Source: Prorocentrum cordatum
Taxonomy: Eukaryota > Sar > Dinophyceae > Prorocentrales > Prorocentraceae
Reading direction: 5' to 3'
Assembly: GCA_963575745.1 (NCBI GenBank)
Contig: CAUYUJ010014597.1
Span: forward strand, 208,501 to 272,500
DNA: 64,000 bases
A model generated the notes under the pieces. It did no database searches. It saw nothing but the letters and a program-made list of their open reading frames with translations, and was not told the origin of the DNA. Made by a program: the position numbers and the translations under genes. Shown here in pieces: positions 12,260-22,139 of this stretch; position 1 is the first letter of the stretch, and the number at the start of each line of letters is the position of its first letter.

Positions 12260-12865
12260 TTAGATGGCATCGGCGCACTCCTGGGCGGCGTCCGCCTGAG
12301 TGGCCCAAGGTTGGTCCGTGGCGCGGCGCGCCGTATCAGGTGGTCGCATTTGGTGGCGTGCAATAGCGCGCTGCAAGGGAAGGTCATACAGCAAGGAGGT
12401 CGCAGTGGCGAACGTGCCCCAACTATCACCAGCAGCTGCTGGCCTGACATCGACGCGCGGCAGCAAGACGCGGGTAGCTGCATAATCTTCAAAGCAGCGC
12501 TCGGCCAGGTCGTCGCCAGCGTCATCAGGGTCGCGGGGTAGCGAGTCCAAAGACTCGTGAAGAAGACGAAGAGGCCCGTCGTCGCGAAGACGCGCGAGCC
12601 AAGCCGCGCTCCACCCAGCCCAACGGCGGTCACGGGTTACGTCAGCGGAACCCGGGAAATGCTGTAGAGCGAATGGGTCGGCGTCGCCAGCGTGGGCGGA
12701 GGACGCCGCGTTGGCCAGTTTGCGGCCCATGGCTGCCGGGCCGCCGAGCGAAGATGGCAGCAAGCTGGAGCCGAGGCGCCAAACCGCCGCGTGAAGAAGT
12801 CCCAGACGTCCGAAAGGCGCAATGGCATGTAGAGCGGGAAACGTTACTTCGAAGTTACCATCCAA
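12260..12865 (-). CDS. Hypothetical ORF, possibly a shadow of the LINE tail
   Basis: An open minus-strand frame of about 200 codons with fairly balanced composition (contains RRWAGWSAAWLARLRDDG and LAERCFEDYAATRVLLPR). I do not recognise it. It faces the LINE remnant tail-to-tail and overlaps the possible RNase H remnant on the other strand, so it may simply be an antisense shadow. The upstream half is less convincing than the middle. Confidence 0.3.
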   Translation of the reverse strand: MDGNFEVTFPALHAIAPFGRLGLLHAAVWRLGSSLLPSSLGGPAAMGRKLANAASSAHAGDADPFALQHFPGSADVTRDRRWAGWSAAWLARLRDDGPLRLLHESLDSLPRDPDDAGDDLAERCFEDYAATRVLLPRVDVRPAAAGDSWGTFATATSLLYDLPLQRAIARHQMRPPDTARRATDQPWATQADAAQECADAI

Positions 12866-12879
12866 GATTCAGGCGGTGA

Positions 12880-13140
12880 CTTCAGAAGGCCTCGGGGAGC
12901 CTCCGGGAGGTCACCGAGGTCCAGGGGGGCGAACGTCACCACATCCTGCCGATGACCTCAGAAGGCCTCCGGGAGCCTCCCCGAGGTCAACGAAGTCTGG
13001 CTGACTGGGTTCACGTCACCACAGCCGACCAGCGACCTGAGGAGGCCTCATGAGGCCTCCAGAGGCCTCTGGAGGCCTCCGAAGAGCACGGGGGTCCCGA
13101 CGGGGTAATGTCACCACATCTGGCTGTAGCAGTTCCAGCG
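12880..13140. repeat. Diverged tandem repeat with AGGCCTC palindromes
   Basis: About three diverged copies of a 75-100-bp unit share GTCACCACA, then CAGAAGGCCTCCGGGAGCCTCC-like sequence, then GAGGT. AGGCCT palindromes recur several times near 13041-13080. Confidence 0.6.
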
Positions 13141-13354
13141 GTGCATTCCTGCGACTTCCCTGGCAGATGGCTTAACAAAATGCGGCCCCTCCCACAAGAG
13201 CAGAACTTTTCAGCGTCGCTCCCCGGACGGAATTCTGCATTCTGAACGCACCGTGCCATGCACGCTGTGCCGTTAGCAAATGCCCGCCGCAGCTAATTGG
13301 CCGGAGTCGGCGCGGCGGACCCGCCCGCCTCGAACTCAAAGCATGAACGATTCT

Positions 13355-13670
13355 TGCCCCGGTGCCGGTGCCGGTGCCGGTGCCGGTGCTGGTGCCGGTG
13401 CCGGTGCCGGTGCCGGCGCTGGTGCCAGTGCCGGTGCCGGTGCCGGTGCCGGTGCCAATGCTGGTGCCGGTGCTGGTGGCCGGTGCCGGTGCCGGTGCCG
13501 GTGCCGGTGCCGGCGCCGGTGCCGGTGCCGGTGCCGGTGCCGGTGCCGGTGCTGGTGCCGGTGCCGGTGCTGGTGGCCGGTGCCGGTGGCCGGTAGCCGG
13601 TGCTGGTGCCAGTGCCGGGGCCGGTGCCGGTGCCGGTGCTGGTGCTGGTGGCCGGTGCTGGTGCGGGTTC
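13355..13670. repeat. (GGTGCC)n hexanucleotide microsatellite
   Basis: About 310 bp of nearly pure GGTGCC repeats with scattered GGTGCT and GGTGGCC variants. All six frames are open (Ala-Gly, Pro-Val, Arg-Cys and so on), which explains the several 100-200-codon ORFs here. Confidence 0.95.
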
Positions 13671-13734
13671 TTGTTTTCCCAGAACATCCTCTCCTTCCCC
13701 CTCCGCCTCCCGCCTCCCAGCGCCCCTTCCGCCC

Positions 13735-14552
13735 CTCCAGGGAGGCCCCGCCTGAGCGAGGGGGGCAACGGAAACCCATACTATTTACATGGTTTCGCGC
13801 CCTTCCCACCTCTCCAGAGAGGCCCCGCCTGAGCGAGGAGGGTATCCCACCCCTCCAGGGAAGCCCCGCCTGAGCGAGGAGGGCATCGGAAACCTATGCT
13901 ATTTACACGGTTTCGCGCCCCTCCCACCCCTCCAGGGAGGCCCCGTCTGAGCGAGGAGGCTATCGGAAACCCATATTATTTACATGGTTCCGTGCCCCTC
14001 CATCCCCTCCAGGGAGGCCCCGCCTGAGCGAGGGGGGTATCGGGAACCCGTACTATTTACGTGGTTTCGCGCCCTTCCCACCTCTCCATGGAGGCCCTGC
14101 ATGAGCGAGGAGGGCATCGGAAATGAATAAAGATTACATGGTTTCCCGCTCCTCCCACCCCTCCAGGGAGGCCCCGCCTGAGCGAGGAGGGCATTGGACA
14201 CCCATATTATTTTCATGGTTTCATGCCTTTTCCACCCCTCCAGGGAGGCCCCGCCTGAGCGAAGAGGGTATCGGAAACCCATACTATTTAAATGGTTTCG
14301 CGCCCTTCCCACCTCTCCAAGGAGGCCCCGCCTGATCGAGGAGGGCAACGGAAACCCATGCTATTTACACGGTTTCGCGCCCCTCCCACCCCTCCAGGGA
14401 GGCCCCGCCTGAGCGAGGAAGGTACCGGAAACCCAGATTATTTACATGGTAGCATGCCCTTTCCATCCCTCCAGGGAGGCCCCGCCTGAGCGAAGAGGGC
14501 ATCGGAAACCCATGCGATTTACATGGTTTCGTGCCCTTCCCACCTCTCCAAC
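13735..14552. repeat. 78-bp minisatellite, about 11 copies
   Basis: Each unit contains GAGGCCCCGCCTGAGCGAGG, then a variable GGCATCGGAAACCCAT segment, then TATTTACATGGTTTCGCGCC and a C-rich CCTCCAGG end. Cores recur at about 13740, 13820, 13862, 13936, 14014, 14090, 14168, 14246, 14321, 14399 and 14478. One unit near 13840 is internally deleted to about 40 bp. ORFs across it are repeat artefacts. Confidence 0.9.
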
Positions 14553-14569
14553 TTTGATGGGTGGGGTTC

Positions 14570-14765
14570 TGTAAAACATTATATATATCTATTGCGCACT
14601 ATAGGATCCTATCAGCGTGTATTTAAAACAAAGAAAAATAGTAAACTATAATGAAAAAATAATGAAAACAATAATGTTATATAATGAAAATAATAAAAAT
14701 AGTGAAAAAATGAAAAATAGTGAAACAAATAGTGAAAATGAAAAAAATACAAATTCTAAGAAAAA
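14570..14765. other. AT-rich tract following the minisatellite
   Basis: Roughly 195 bp rich in GAAAAAATAGTGAAA-type sequence. A similar tract with AGTGAAAAATAGTGAAA words lies at 29515-29745, so the hairpin-bearing gene cluster is bounded on both sides by the only strongly AT-rich DNA nearby. Confidence 0.7.
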
Positions 14766-14810
14766 GCAGAAACCAGCTTGCCCCTCTTCCTTTTTCACCT
14801 GACTTTCCGC

Positions 14811-15690
14811 AGCGGCAGACCGCTTTTACACTGCAAGTTGCACAGTGCAGCGGTTTGGCCGCTTCAGAACTTCCCTTTCTTAATCACGCCCAGAACGTTG
14901 CGCTCCAACGGGGGAGGGGAGGTTAAGGAGAAGGAGGAGGGAGGGCAAATGCGTTCAAATCCCTGGATGACAACCTCTTGTCGCGCTCGTACTGGGCCCG
15001 CGCAAGGCGTCGCTGTAGCCCCTGAGATGACAATGGCAGCGGCAAAACTGAAGGGAACCAAGAAGCTGAAAAGGCAAAGCGGTCGCACCGCTCCTCCTCC
15101 TCCTCCTCCTCCCCCTCCTCCTCCTCCTTTTTTCCTCCTCCTCCTCTTCCTTTTCGTCCTCCTTTTGGATAACCTGCAGAGCGGTCATTCCCATAATCAG
15201 AATTTAAGGGGCAAAGCGGACGCGCCGCTGTTCCTCTTCCTCCTACCCCTCCTCCTCCTCGTCCTCCTCCTCCTCTTCCTCGTCCTCCTCCCCCTTGTCC
15301 TCTTCGCCCTCCTCCTCCTCCTCCTCCTCCTGCTCTTCCTCCTCCTCCTTCTCCTCCTCCTCCTCTTCCTCTTGGATGGCCTCGCAAAGCGATCGCGCGC
15401 GAAGGATCGGGGCATGAGGGGCAAAGCGGACGCACCGCTCTTCCTCCTCGTCCTCCTCCTCGTCCTCGCCCTCCCCAACCTCCTCGTCCTCCTCCTCCAC
15501 CTCCTCCTCCTCCTGCTCCTTCCCCCCCCCCCTCCTCCTCCTCCTCCTTTCCCCCCACTCCCCCCCTGTATAGCCTCGCAAAGTGGCAAAGCGGTCGCGC
15601 CGCTCCGATTGTCTCTCCTCCTCCGCCTCCTCCTCCTCCTCCTCGCCCCCTTGTTTCCCCTTGGGTAGCCTCGCGAAGCGGTCGCGCCGA
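14811..15690 (+). repeat. Hairpin cluster (AGCGG-N4/5-CCGCT), seven copies, in a CT-rich tract
   Basis: Copies at 14811-14824, 14849-14863, 15078-15092, 15215-15229, 15425-15439, 15590-15604 and a decayed one at about 15676. Most are preceded by GCAA. Between them (about 15093-15660) lies almost pure CTC/CCT DNA, i.e. GAG on the minus strand. This block lies downstream of the last gene of the minus-strand cluster. Confidence 0.85.
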
Positions 15691-15768
15691 TAAATCTCAG
15701 GAAATGCTCTGGCAAGTGCAATCGCGCCAGCGCTCGACGCTTGCAGGCGCTTCGGCGCCTGCGGGTAC

Positions 15769-18108
15769 TTATGCCATATCCACCAATAACAGCGTTCCAG
15801 AAGCCTCTTGTGTCCAGAGAGGCTGCGCCATGAAGGAGTCGCACAGCGCGAACTTCGGGGCGTCGTCCTTTCGCCACCGCGAGGCGCTGGGCAACGCCTG
15901 GCAAATAAAATGCAACTCCTGAACAATGAACGCCACGTTGCCGCCCTCCTCGGCACCGCCGAGGATAAAATAGCGCTTCTCACCAATACGCAGAATATCT
16001 CCAGCTGATATGCGAGAGCCACCCGCAATAACGACCTTCGAAACGTTCATGGCGTCGTTGTATTTGATGCCGCACACCAAGGCATTCCCAAATGAAACAT
16101 TATGTTGCGCATCGTGGCACTGAAGGGCAATAGCTCGGGTCAGTAATGATTTCTCGAAGCGCCGCGTGTTGTCGATGAATTCAGCGATCCGCAGTGATTT
16201 TTTATGGTACCTCTCCGTCACAAGCGTATCAAGTACGAACCCATCCCTGAGCACCTGTCGCGGCAGGTGCCTGCAGAAATGAAACTTCGGGATGCACATG
16301 CCGCAATCACCGCGCGCAGACTCGAAAGCCACGGCGTGGTTGCGGAGCGCCACGGCCCAAGCATCTGCCACAGCCGCGCCTCTCTTGGCCAGCAAATACA
16401 GAAACAGTGATTTGGCCAGCGCGGCAAAGGAAGCCAGCTCCTTTGCAAAGTCCAGCTTGAACTGAGCGGACCCAGCGGTAAGTACATCGAGAGCGTACCG
16501 AATGAGCGGAACGGCCGCGATGATCTCGCTCGCCTTGGCGCTGTATTTCTTGCTGGTCTGCAAGTGCTTTTGCCGCTGGTCGCTGAAAAGCCCGTTGGCG
16601 TCCAGCATGCCGCTGGTCGCTGAAAAGCTGCAAATCTGCCACTGCGCGCTGGCGATGTCCCTGAAGCGCTCCAACGTCAGGCCGACGGCAGCGAGGCGGC
16701 ACAGAAACTCACTCAGTTCAATCTGAGCGATCCCATTTATGATCATGCAGTGTGCTGGGTCGTACGCGTGCATGTCCAACGACACGTGCTGGCGAAGCTC
16801 AGCGTCTAATAGCAAACCATATGGCGCGTGACTAACGCCGTGCATCCGGCATTGCTCCTCGAACGCGCCCTTGGGCAGCGTGGCTTGCAGACGCTGGAGC
16901 AGGTCCGCGGAGAAGAACAGGTCCTCCGCGGTGCGCGCGTCGAACAGGTTGGGATCAGAGCGCGAAATGGGCACCGGCGTGCTCGTCCTGTCATGCGCTG
17001 ACAGCAGGGGCTCCGAGTGGTCGTATATGCCGTGCGCATTCTTGCACAGAGCGCAAGGGATTACGCCGGCGGCGCCCTTCAAGCACAAGGCATTTTTAGC
17101 GCCATCTTCGTCGTAAAGCAGGTTCGACAGCCTAAAGAAGATGAGCGCAGGGGCGCCGCCAGGCCCAATGCCATCAATGAGGGTGCCCCTCTGCGACGCG
17201 CTGTCTGGGCCAATAAAAAGTCGTCGCAACAGTTGGCGAACGACTCCGGACATCTTGCCCGCAACTTTATCGACCACTGCGTGGCGAACAAAAGCGAGAG
17301 GCAACCAAGCGTCCTCGCACGACACCGCGTCAGGGCCGCAGGAGCGGAAGCTCACGTAAAACGAGAGCGTCTTGCGTTTGTTATCTTGCCGCAAAACATT
17401 GGCTGGCACGAACTCATCGAAGTGCAAGATGAAGTCCCGCGGCGCCGCTGGGGAGCACGGGAATTTCCTTAAAGTTGTGGGCGGCAAATTTCTGAAGCTC
17501 GCAGATTCGGAAGCGCAGCGTTGAAGGAGGCTGGCGAAATTGACGGCGGGCATGTCGAAGGCCGCGCCGCTTGCCAAGTTCAGCTGTATTGGTGCATCCA
17601 GAAATGCTGATGCGAATTCATCGTTGGCCTTTCTGATCCTCCACTTCGCCATGTCGTCGATGATCTCTGGCTGCTCCTTCAAGCAGCGTGCAATGCCGAT
17701 CGCTGCCGCGTTCGACGCTTTAAACGAGGCAATCAGCGGAGCCAATGCGCGCGACCTCTTGGAGACGTTCTCGCCCGCGTCGGAGCTTGAACGTTTCGTC
17801 GGAGATGAGGCTGGCTCGAGCAAAAACTGGCTCGAGCCCGAGCTGGCTCGGGCGAAAGCTGGCCTGGGCCAGCGCCACGGTTGAGGCAGCGCTGAGCGGA
17901 AGCATTGGCATGGGCGCGCAGGCGCAACGAAGCGGTCAGACCGCTGCGCTGGTGCAAATACAAGCGAAGCGGCAATGCCGCTGCAAGATGAGAAGGACAT
18001 CACTATAGCAAAGCGGCAATGCCGCTGCAATGCAACTACAAGTAAAGCGGCAATGCCGCTGCAAGTGAAAACGCCATCATTAGCAAAGCGGCAGCGCCGC
18101 GGCTGCAT
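15769..18108 (-). CDS. Transposase-like protein (CACTA/KDZ-type features), probably intact
   Basis: The open frame is 779 codons. Its first ~90 codons cover five hairpin repeats and are probably not translated; protein-like sequence starts near 17.85 kb (SSPTKRSSSDAGENVSKR), so the true start or first splice acceptor probably lies there. Visible features: CLKGAAGVIPCALCKNAHG (a KG..CxxC module), SLDMHAYDPAHCMIINGIAQIEL (Asp/His-rich core) and CIPKFHFCRHLPRQV followed by a later TERYHKKSLRIAEFI. A KxHxxxHLPxQ segment followed by E..HK is a layout I know from CACTA and KDZ-like transposases, so a DDE-type transposase or a domesticated derivative is likely. No terminal inverted repeats were found, which favours a host-embedded or non-mobile copy. 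The family assignment is from pattern only. It could instead be a dinoflagellate-specific protein of unknown role. Confidence 0.65.
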   Translation of the reverse strand: MQPRRCRFANDGVFTCSGIAALLVVALQRHCRFAIVMSFSSCSGIAASLVFAPAQRSDRFVAPARPCQCFRSALPQPWRWPRPAFARASSGSSQFLLEPASSPTKRSSSDAGENVSKRSRALAPLIASFKASNAAAIGIARCLKEQPEIIDDMAKWRIRKANDEFASAFLDAPIQLNLASGAAFDMPAVNFASLLQRCASESASFRNLPPTTLRKFPCSPAAPRDFILHFDEFVPANVLRQDNKRKTLSFYVSFRSCGPDAVSCEDAWLPLAFVRHAVVDKVAGKMSGVVRQLLRRLFIGPDSASQRGTLIDGIGPGGAPALIFFRLSNLLYDEDGAKNALCLKGAAGVIPCALCKNAHGIYDHSEPLLSAHDRTSTPVPISRSDPNLFDARTAEDLFFSADLLQRLQATLPKGAFEEQCRMHGVSHAPYGLLLDAELRQHVSLDMHAYDPAHCMIINGIAQIELSEFLCRLAAVGLTLERFRDIASAQWQICSFSATSGMLDANGLFSDQRQKHLQTSKKYSAKASEIIAAVPLIRYALDVLTAGSAQFKLDFAKELASFAALAKSLFLYLLAKRGAAVADAWAVALRNHAVAFESARGDCGMCIPKFHFCRHLPRQVLRDGFVLDTLVTERYHKKSLRIAEFIDNTRRFEKSLLTRAIALQCHDAQHNVSFGNALVCGIKYNDAMNVSKVVIAGGSRISAGDILRIGEKRYFILGGAEEGGNVAFIVQELHFICQALPSASRWRKDDAPKFALCDSFMAQPLWTQEASGTLLLVDMA
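17931..18101 (+). repeat. Five hairpin repeats upstream of the transposase-like gene
   Basis: Copies at 17931-17945, 17968-17982, 18012-18026, 18046-18060 and 18087-18101. The last four have the loop CAAT/CAGC rather than TCNGG, so local copies resemble each other more than distant ones. They lie 30-40 bp apart. Confidence 0.9.
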
Positions 18109-18310
18109 GCGACAACGTCATGGTGCATTCCGCGGTTGGGGAGGAGGGATAAGCGGTCAACTCATGCAGGAGGGAGGGGGGGGGAGGAGAAGGAAGAGGG
18201 GGAGGGGGAGGGGGAGGAGGAGGGAAGCGCGTTTGCTATGGGAACTGCATCGGCGCGGACTGCTGAGAGGAGCAACGCAGCAGCTCCCGATGTATACGAC
18301 GCTAGCAAGA

Positions 18311-18452
18311 GGAGCAACGAGCTCCTTATAAATCCTACGCGAGAGCGGTAACGTCCGCTGCGTGCCCCTGCAAGCACGCTCAGGAGCAACGAGCTCCTTA
18401 TAAATCCTACGCGAGAGCGGTAACGTCCGCTGTGTGCCCCTGCAAGCACGCT
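18311..18452 (+). repeat. 72-bp tandem duplication containing a hairpin variant
   Basis: Two nearly identical units start at 18311 and 18383. Each contains GGAGCAACGAGCTCCTTATA (itself palindromic at GAGCTC) and the hairpin variant AGCGGTAACGTCCGCT (18344-18359 and 18416-18431). Confidence 0.9.
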
Positions 18453-18548
18453 CAGAAGTCCAGGTAGCTACCGCCACGGTCATGCCATCGGTAACCAACC
18501 AGTCGATGGAGACTTACTCCGAAGTGATCTGGCCAGAGCCCCAGTGGA

Positions 18549-20534
18549 TCACTTCTTCTTGGCCCACGACTGCGTCTCGAAAGCAGCCTTGATATTCTTC
18601 GTCCACGATGTCATGTAGTTGACAGCCGTCTTAACCTCCTCCTCCCTGACGTCTGGGACGACATCCTCGTCCTCCAGGCACTGTTGCAATGCTCCACAAC
18701 ATCATTCAGAAACTTCTGCTTTTTGGTGGCCTCCTCAGTGTACGTCGTCGGCGCCTGAAATGAGAGGGGGCGACTCCCCCCCCCCTCCTCCTCCTCCTCC
18801 TCCTCTTCCTTCTCCTCCTCCTCTGCCTCCTCCTCCTCCTCCGCCTCCTCCTCCTCCTCCCCATCGTCAGATCCGATCTGACTCCGTCGCCTTCTTCGCG
18901 CGCTCATCGCGCAGAAGATCCCCCGTCTTCTTCAGCAATGGCTTCACCGCCAACAGCACCTTGTTAACGGTCTGCAAGCCCTTGGTGCGCTTCTTCTGTT
19001 CCTCCCTTTTGCGGGCTGCCTCCTCTTTGGCCATCTCCCTGTCCATGGCTTTCTGAATCTTCTCAGCCTCGCGGGCCGCCTTCTTCTCTGCTGCGAGCTT
19101 CGCCTTGCGCTTGGCCGCAAGCTCCTTTGGGCTGAGGCCCGCGTCAGACCCTGAAAGCTCTTCCTCGTCATCGTGCTTGCCCTTCTTGCCCTTCTTGCCT
19201 TTCTTGCCCTTCTTTCCCTTCTTGCCCTTCTTACCCTTCTTGCCCTTCTTCTTTTTCTTTTTCTTGTCGGAGCTCGAGGAGCTGGAGCTGCTGCTGCTGT
19301 CGCTGCTGCTGCTGCGCTGGCGCTTCTTTGAGCCATTCTGCTTCGGCAGCTCCGCTGGAGCCTCCTCGAGCGCCGCTGCTGCTCCTGCCGCTGTTGCGCT
19401 CTGCGGCTTTTCAGCTTCCTCGGCAGCCTCCAGGAAGGCTGACGCTCTGCGCTTGCGATTGCTGCCAACTTTTCTAGCTATCTCCTGCATGATGACCTCC
19501 TTGATCCTGGCCTCCGAGATCTCGTGGATCTGAACCCGGTACGTCTTCCCGAGAATTGGATGATCCTCGATGTCAGCAGCCTGTGTTTTCTCCTCAATAT
19601 CTTTCGTGTTGTATCCCAGCTTCTCGTACACAGACAAGGGCAGGAATTGCCCAGCGTGGGTCTCCGTGATGCGCTTCATGCGCACATTCATCAGCATCCC
19701 CTTCATCGCGTCGCGGCAAGCAGCAGCTGCTGACCCGCAATTCTGGTAGAAGTGACCCTGCTCCTCCGTGGTGAGCTCGTCGAACTCCGCAATCGGCCAC
19801 CCGCCGAAAATCCGTCGAAGTGTTTGGTCGCGCACCCTGCACGCGGCACACGTGATGCCGTGCCGCCATGGGTGATCTTACAACCCTGTGCAAGCGGATT
19901 CGTTTCCTTCTTGCACATGGAGCACTTCGGGTCGCCCTGCGAGAGCAGGGCCTCAACCTCTTCCCCCCTCTTGCCGTCGTCCGACAGCTGCTCCACTGGC
20001 ACGTCCTCATCTTCAGCCTCCTCGCCCGCCTCCTCTTCAGCCTCCACTGGCACGTCCTCCTCTTTGTCAGGCAGGGTGTCCCCTGTTGCCTCTTTGCCAG
20101 GCTTTGTCGCCTCCTTGGCTGCCTCGGGCTGGGCGTCGCTCGGGGATTCTGCTGGCGCGACCTCGACAGCGTCTCCCGCCTTTGGCGCATCCTGGCTGCC
20201 TGTCGCGGTTTGGCGCTGGAAGAGCGACTGCAGCACGTTCTGAGCTGCCACTGGCGCCATGGGGGCAGGGCTGTCGTCGGAGAAGCTGGGCATGATCACC
20301 GTGTTGGCGATGACCTGTGCTGCGTCTGCTGCATCAGTAGTATCGCCTGAAGAGGTGCGGGGGAGGGGGGTCGGGTGCCAAGCGGTCACGCCGCTGTGAG
20401 GGCATGAGAAAAGAGCGGATGGAGAGATGATGTGAGGGCATGAGAAAAGAAGCGGCGTGATCGCCGTCATCGCCACAAGCCAGCGAAGCAACCTTTCCTG
20501 GACGCCGCTTCTTCATCGCGCGCTTGGGCGCCAT
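18549..20534 (-). CDS. Zinc-ribbon and Lys-rich protein; three exons, two single-base frame breaks
   Basis: Exon 1 (20534-20498) starts ATG and encodes MAPKRAMKKRRP. Intron 1 (20347-20497) begins GA, ends CTCTTCAG and holds one hairpin repeat. Exon 2 (20346-18891) encodes an acidic region, CSMCKKETNPLAQGC and ITCAACRVRDQ (paired CxxC, probably one zinc site), a helical domain, a Ser run and a KKGKKGKK run, then a charged coiled coil. Intron 2 (18755-18890) is GC-AG and GAG-rich. Exon 3 (18754-18549) ends SWAKKK. Frame breaks occur near 19858 (inside the zinc ribbon) and near 18683; one base at each restores a continuous frame. Basic tails suggest a nuclear or nucleolar role, but I do not recognise the family. 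Confidence 0.65.
20381..20395 (+). repeat. Hairpin repeat inside intron 1 of the zinc-ribbon gene
   Basis: AGCGGTCACGCCGCT, lying 35 bp from the splice acceptor. It shows that these hairpins occur in introns as well as in intergenic spacers. Confidence 0.8.
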
Positions 20535-20648
20535 GGCGCGCGCGGGGGAACTTCCGACGAAGGCAGTCGCCTCGGGAAGCCCTTCAAGTGGCTGCGAACG
20601 GGAAGCGCGAACGCGGGGGGCGACCGCGCCGCTGAATTTGCAGAGCAA

Positions 20649-20900
20649 AGCGGGTAGACCGCTGAGGAGGGGGGAGGCGGGTGGGGGGAGGAGGAGGAGG
20701 AAGAGGAAATACATGCGATAACTGCAAGGCAAAGCGGTCGCGCCCGCTGAGGAGGAGGAGAAGGAGGATGGGGGAGGAGGGAGAGGACGAGGAGGAAGAG
20801 GTGGAGGAGGGCCCAAAACAGATAGATCACTGATCTGTCTGGTTTCGGCCGATCCCCCCCCCCCCCTAGGGGCCGCGCAAAGCAAAGCGGTTGCACCGCT
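20649..20900 (+). repeat. Three hairpin repeats upstream of the zinc-ribbon gene
   Basis: Copies at 20649-20663, 20733-20748 and 20886-20900. Read on the coding (minus) strand each is preceded by CTCCTC, giving CTCCTCAGCGG-N-CCGCTTTGC, i.e. pyrimidine tract, AG, hairpin. Confidence 0.85.
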
Positions 20901-21047
20901 GAGGAGAACGCGGAAGGGGAGGGGGGGGGGGGGAACTGCGCGCGGCGCCTCCTCGACGGGGGGCGTCGCCCTCCGCGGCGCTTTGTCTCTGCGGGTGCAG
21001 GCGGGGGGCGCAGCCCCCGATTCGAAACGCGCGGCGCGCGGATTCAC

Positions 21048-21518
21048 TCAGTGAAGCCGTCGCCGCTGGTTGGCGCGCCTGTCCCTCTCGCCGTCCTGGG
21101 CAGCGCGCGCCTGAGCCACGATCGCCAGGCGCTCGTCGACGAGCTTCGTGGCCGTGTCCGCGTCGACGGTGAGTAGCGCCTCACCTCAGCACCGGTTAAC
21201 CTGGCAACCCCATGTAGCCCCCCACAAGCCCACCCCGTCCCGCCGCCCCCGACATGGAGATATACACCCCGAAACCCCAGGTATTCCGCCTATATCCCCA
21301 CGTCGGGGGGTAAACCCCTTAGTGGAGAAAAGGCCACCGAGATGGGGATAGGGTTCGGTTAAACGATGCTCATCACCGAGGCTCGCTCGGCAATTCCGAA
21401 CGCACTGCAGGCAGCAGCGGTGCCGCCAGGAGCCGTCCTGCGCGAAGTGCCACGCGTCCATGTTGGCTGCGGGGCCGAGGGCGCCGCACGTGGCGCAGCG
21501 AGCATCCCAGGCAGCCAT
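21048..21518 (-). CDS. Small Cys-rich protein, two exons
   Basis: Exon 1 starts at the ATG at 21518 and encodes MAAWDARCATCGALGPAA, then a Trp/His stretch and WRHRCCLQCVRNCRASLGDE. The CxxCG...CC..C..C spacing suggests one zinc-binding fold. Exon 2 (about 21183-21048) encodes ALLTVDADTATKLVDERL and a charged helix ending RRANQRRRLH and TGA. The two frames join if an intron of roughly 190 bp (about 21183-21372) is removed. Both borders contain TGAG, so the exact junction can slide and no canonical GT is used. Total about 95 residues. Family unknown to me; the neighbouring genes on the same strand also begin with Cys-rich modules. Confidence 0.5.
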
Positions 21519-21597
21519 TTGAAGAATTCTCGAATTCGGTTGGGCGAATTCAAAAAAATGAAGCCAAAAACGGCTGCGACGAAATCGTTATCCTGTC

Positions 21598-21686
21598 CTC
21601 CCCCTCCTCCTCCTCCTCCTCCTCCTCCTCCTCCTCCTCCTCCTCCTCCTCCTCCTCCCCCTCCCACGCAAAGCGGTTGGGCCGCT
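21598..21686 (+). repeat. (CTC)n tract and hairpin repeat
   Basis: A near-pure CTC tract (21598-21663) followed by the hairpin AGCGGTTGGGCCGCT (21672-21686); a decayed hairpin follows near 21725. They lie upstream of the small Cys-rich gene on the minus strand. Confidence 0.85.
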
Positions 21687-21819
21687 GAGGAGCAGCATGG
21701 GGAGGCAGGAGGGAAGCGAACGCAAAGCTGGCCCGCTGAGGAGGGGGGGGGTGGGGGGGCGGATGAGGGAGGCGACGGAGGAGCGGGGGGGGGGGGGGTA
21801 ACAGTAGTCACCGATAGAA

Positions 21820-22110
21820 ACCAAATCAAAAAAAAAACAAGAAAAAACAGACAACATCAAACAACCAAAAAAACAACACGCAAAACAAAAAAAACATAAA
21901 ACAACATACAAACAACAAAAAAAACGCGTTGTTTGTGCTGTTTTTTTTTTCTTTCTTTTTCATGTTGTTTTTGCGTTGCCTGGCGTTGTCTGGCACCCGC
22001 CCTACAAGACAACACAAGCAAAACAACAAAAAAAACAACCTACAAACAACATAAAACATCAAAACCACACAAAAAAACAGCATGAACACAACGCCCAGGC
22101 AACATCCAGC
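21820..22110. repeat. A/C-skewed fold-back tract
   Basis: The plus strand is almost pure A and C (21822-21925), then T-rich (21930-21970), then A/C again (21997-22080). Words such as ACAAACAACA recur. GTTGCCTGGCGTTGT near 21975 is nearly the reverse complement of ACAACGCCCAGGCAAC near 22088, so the tract can fold back on itself. No gene is visible. Confidence 0.6.
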
Positions 22111-22139
22111 TAACATCCATGTGGTATTGCTTGTTACAG

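Noticed and set aside
13280-13873. ORFs of 100-200 codons over the GGTGCC repeat
   Set aside because: All six frames are open because the repeat unit contains no stop codon in any frame; purely microsatellite.
14570-14765. Replication origin or organelle-derived insert
   Set aside because: AT-rich but too short and without any recognisable organelle gene or origin motif.
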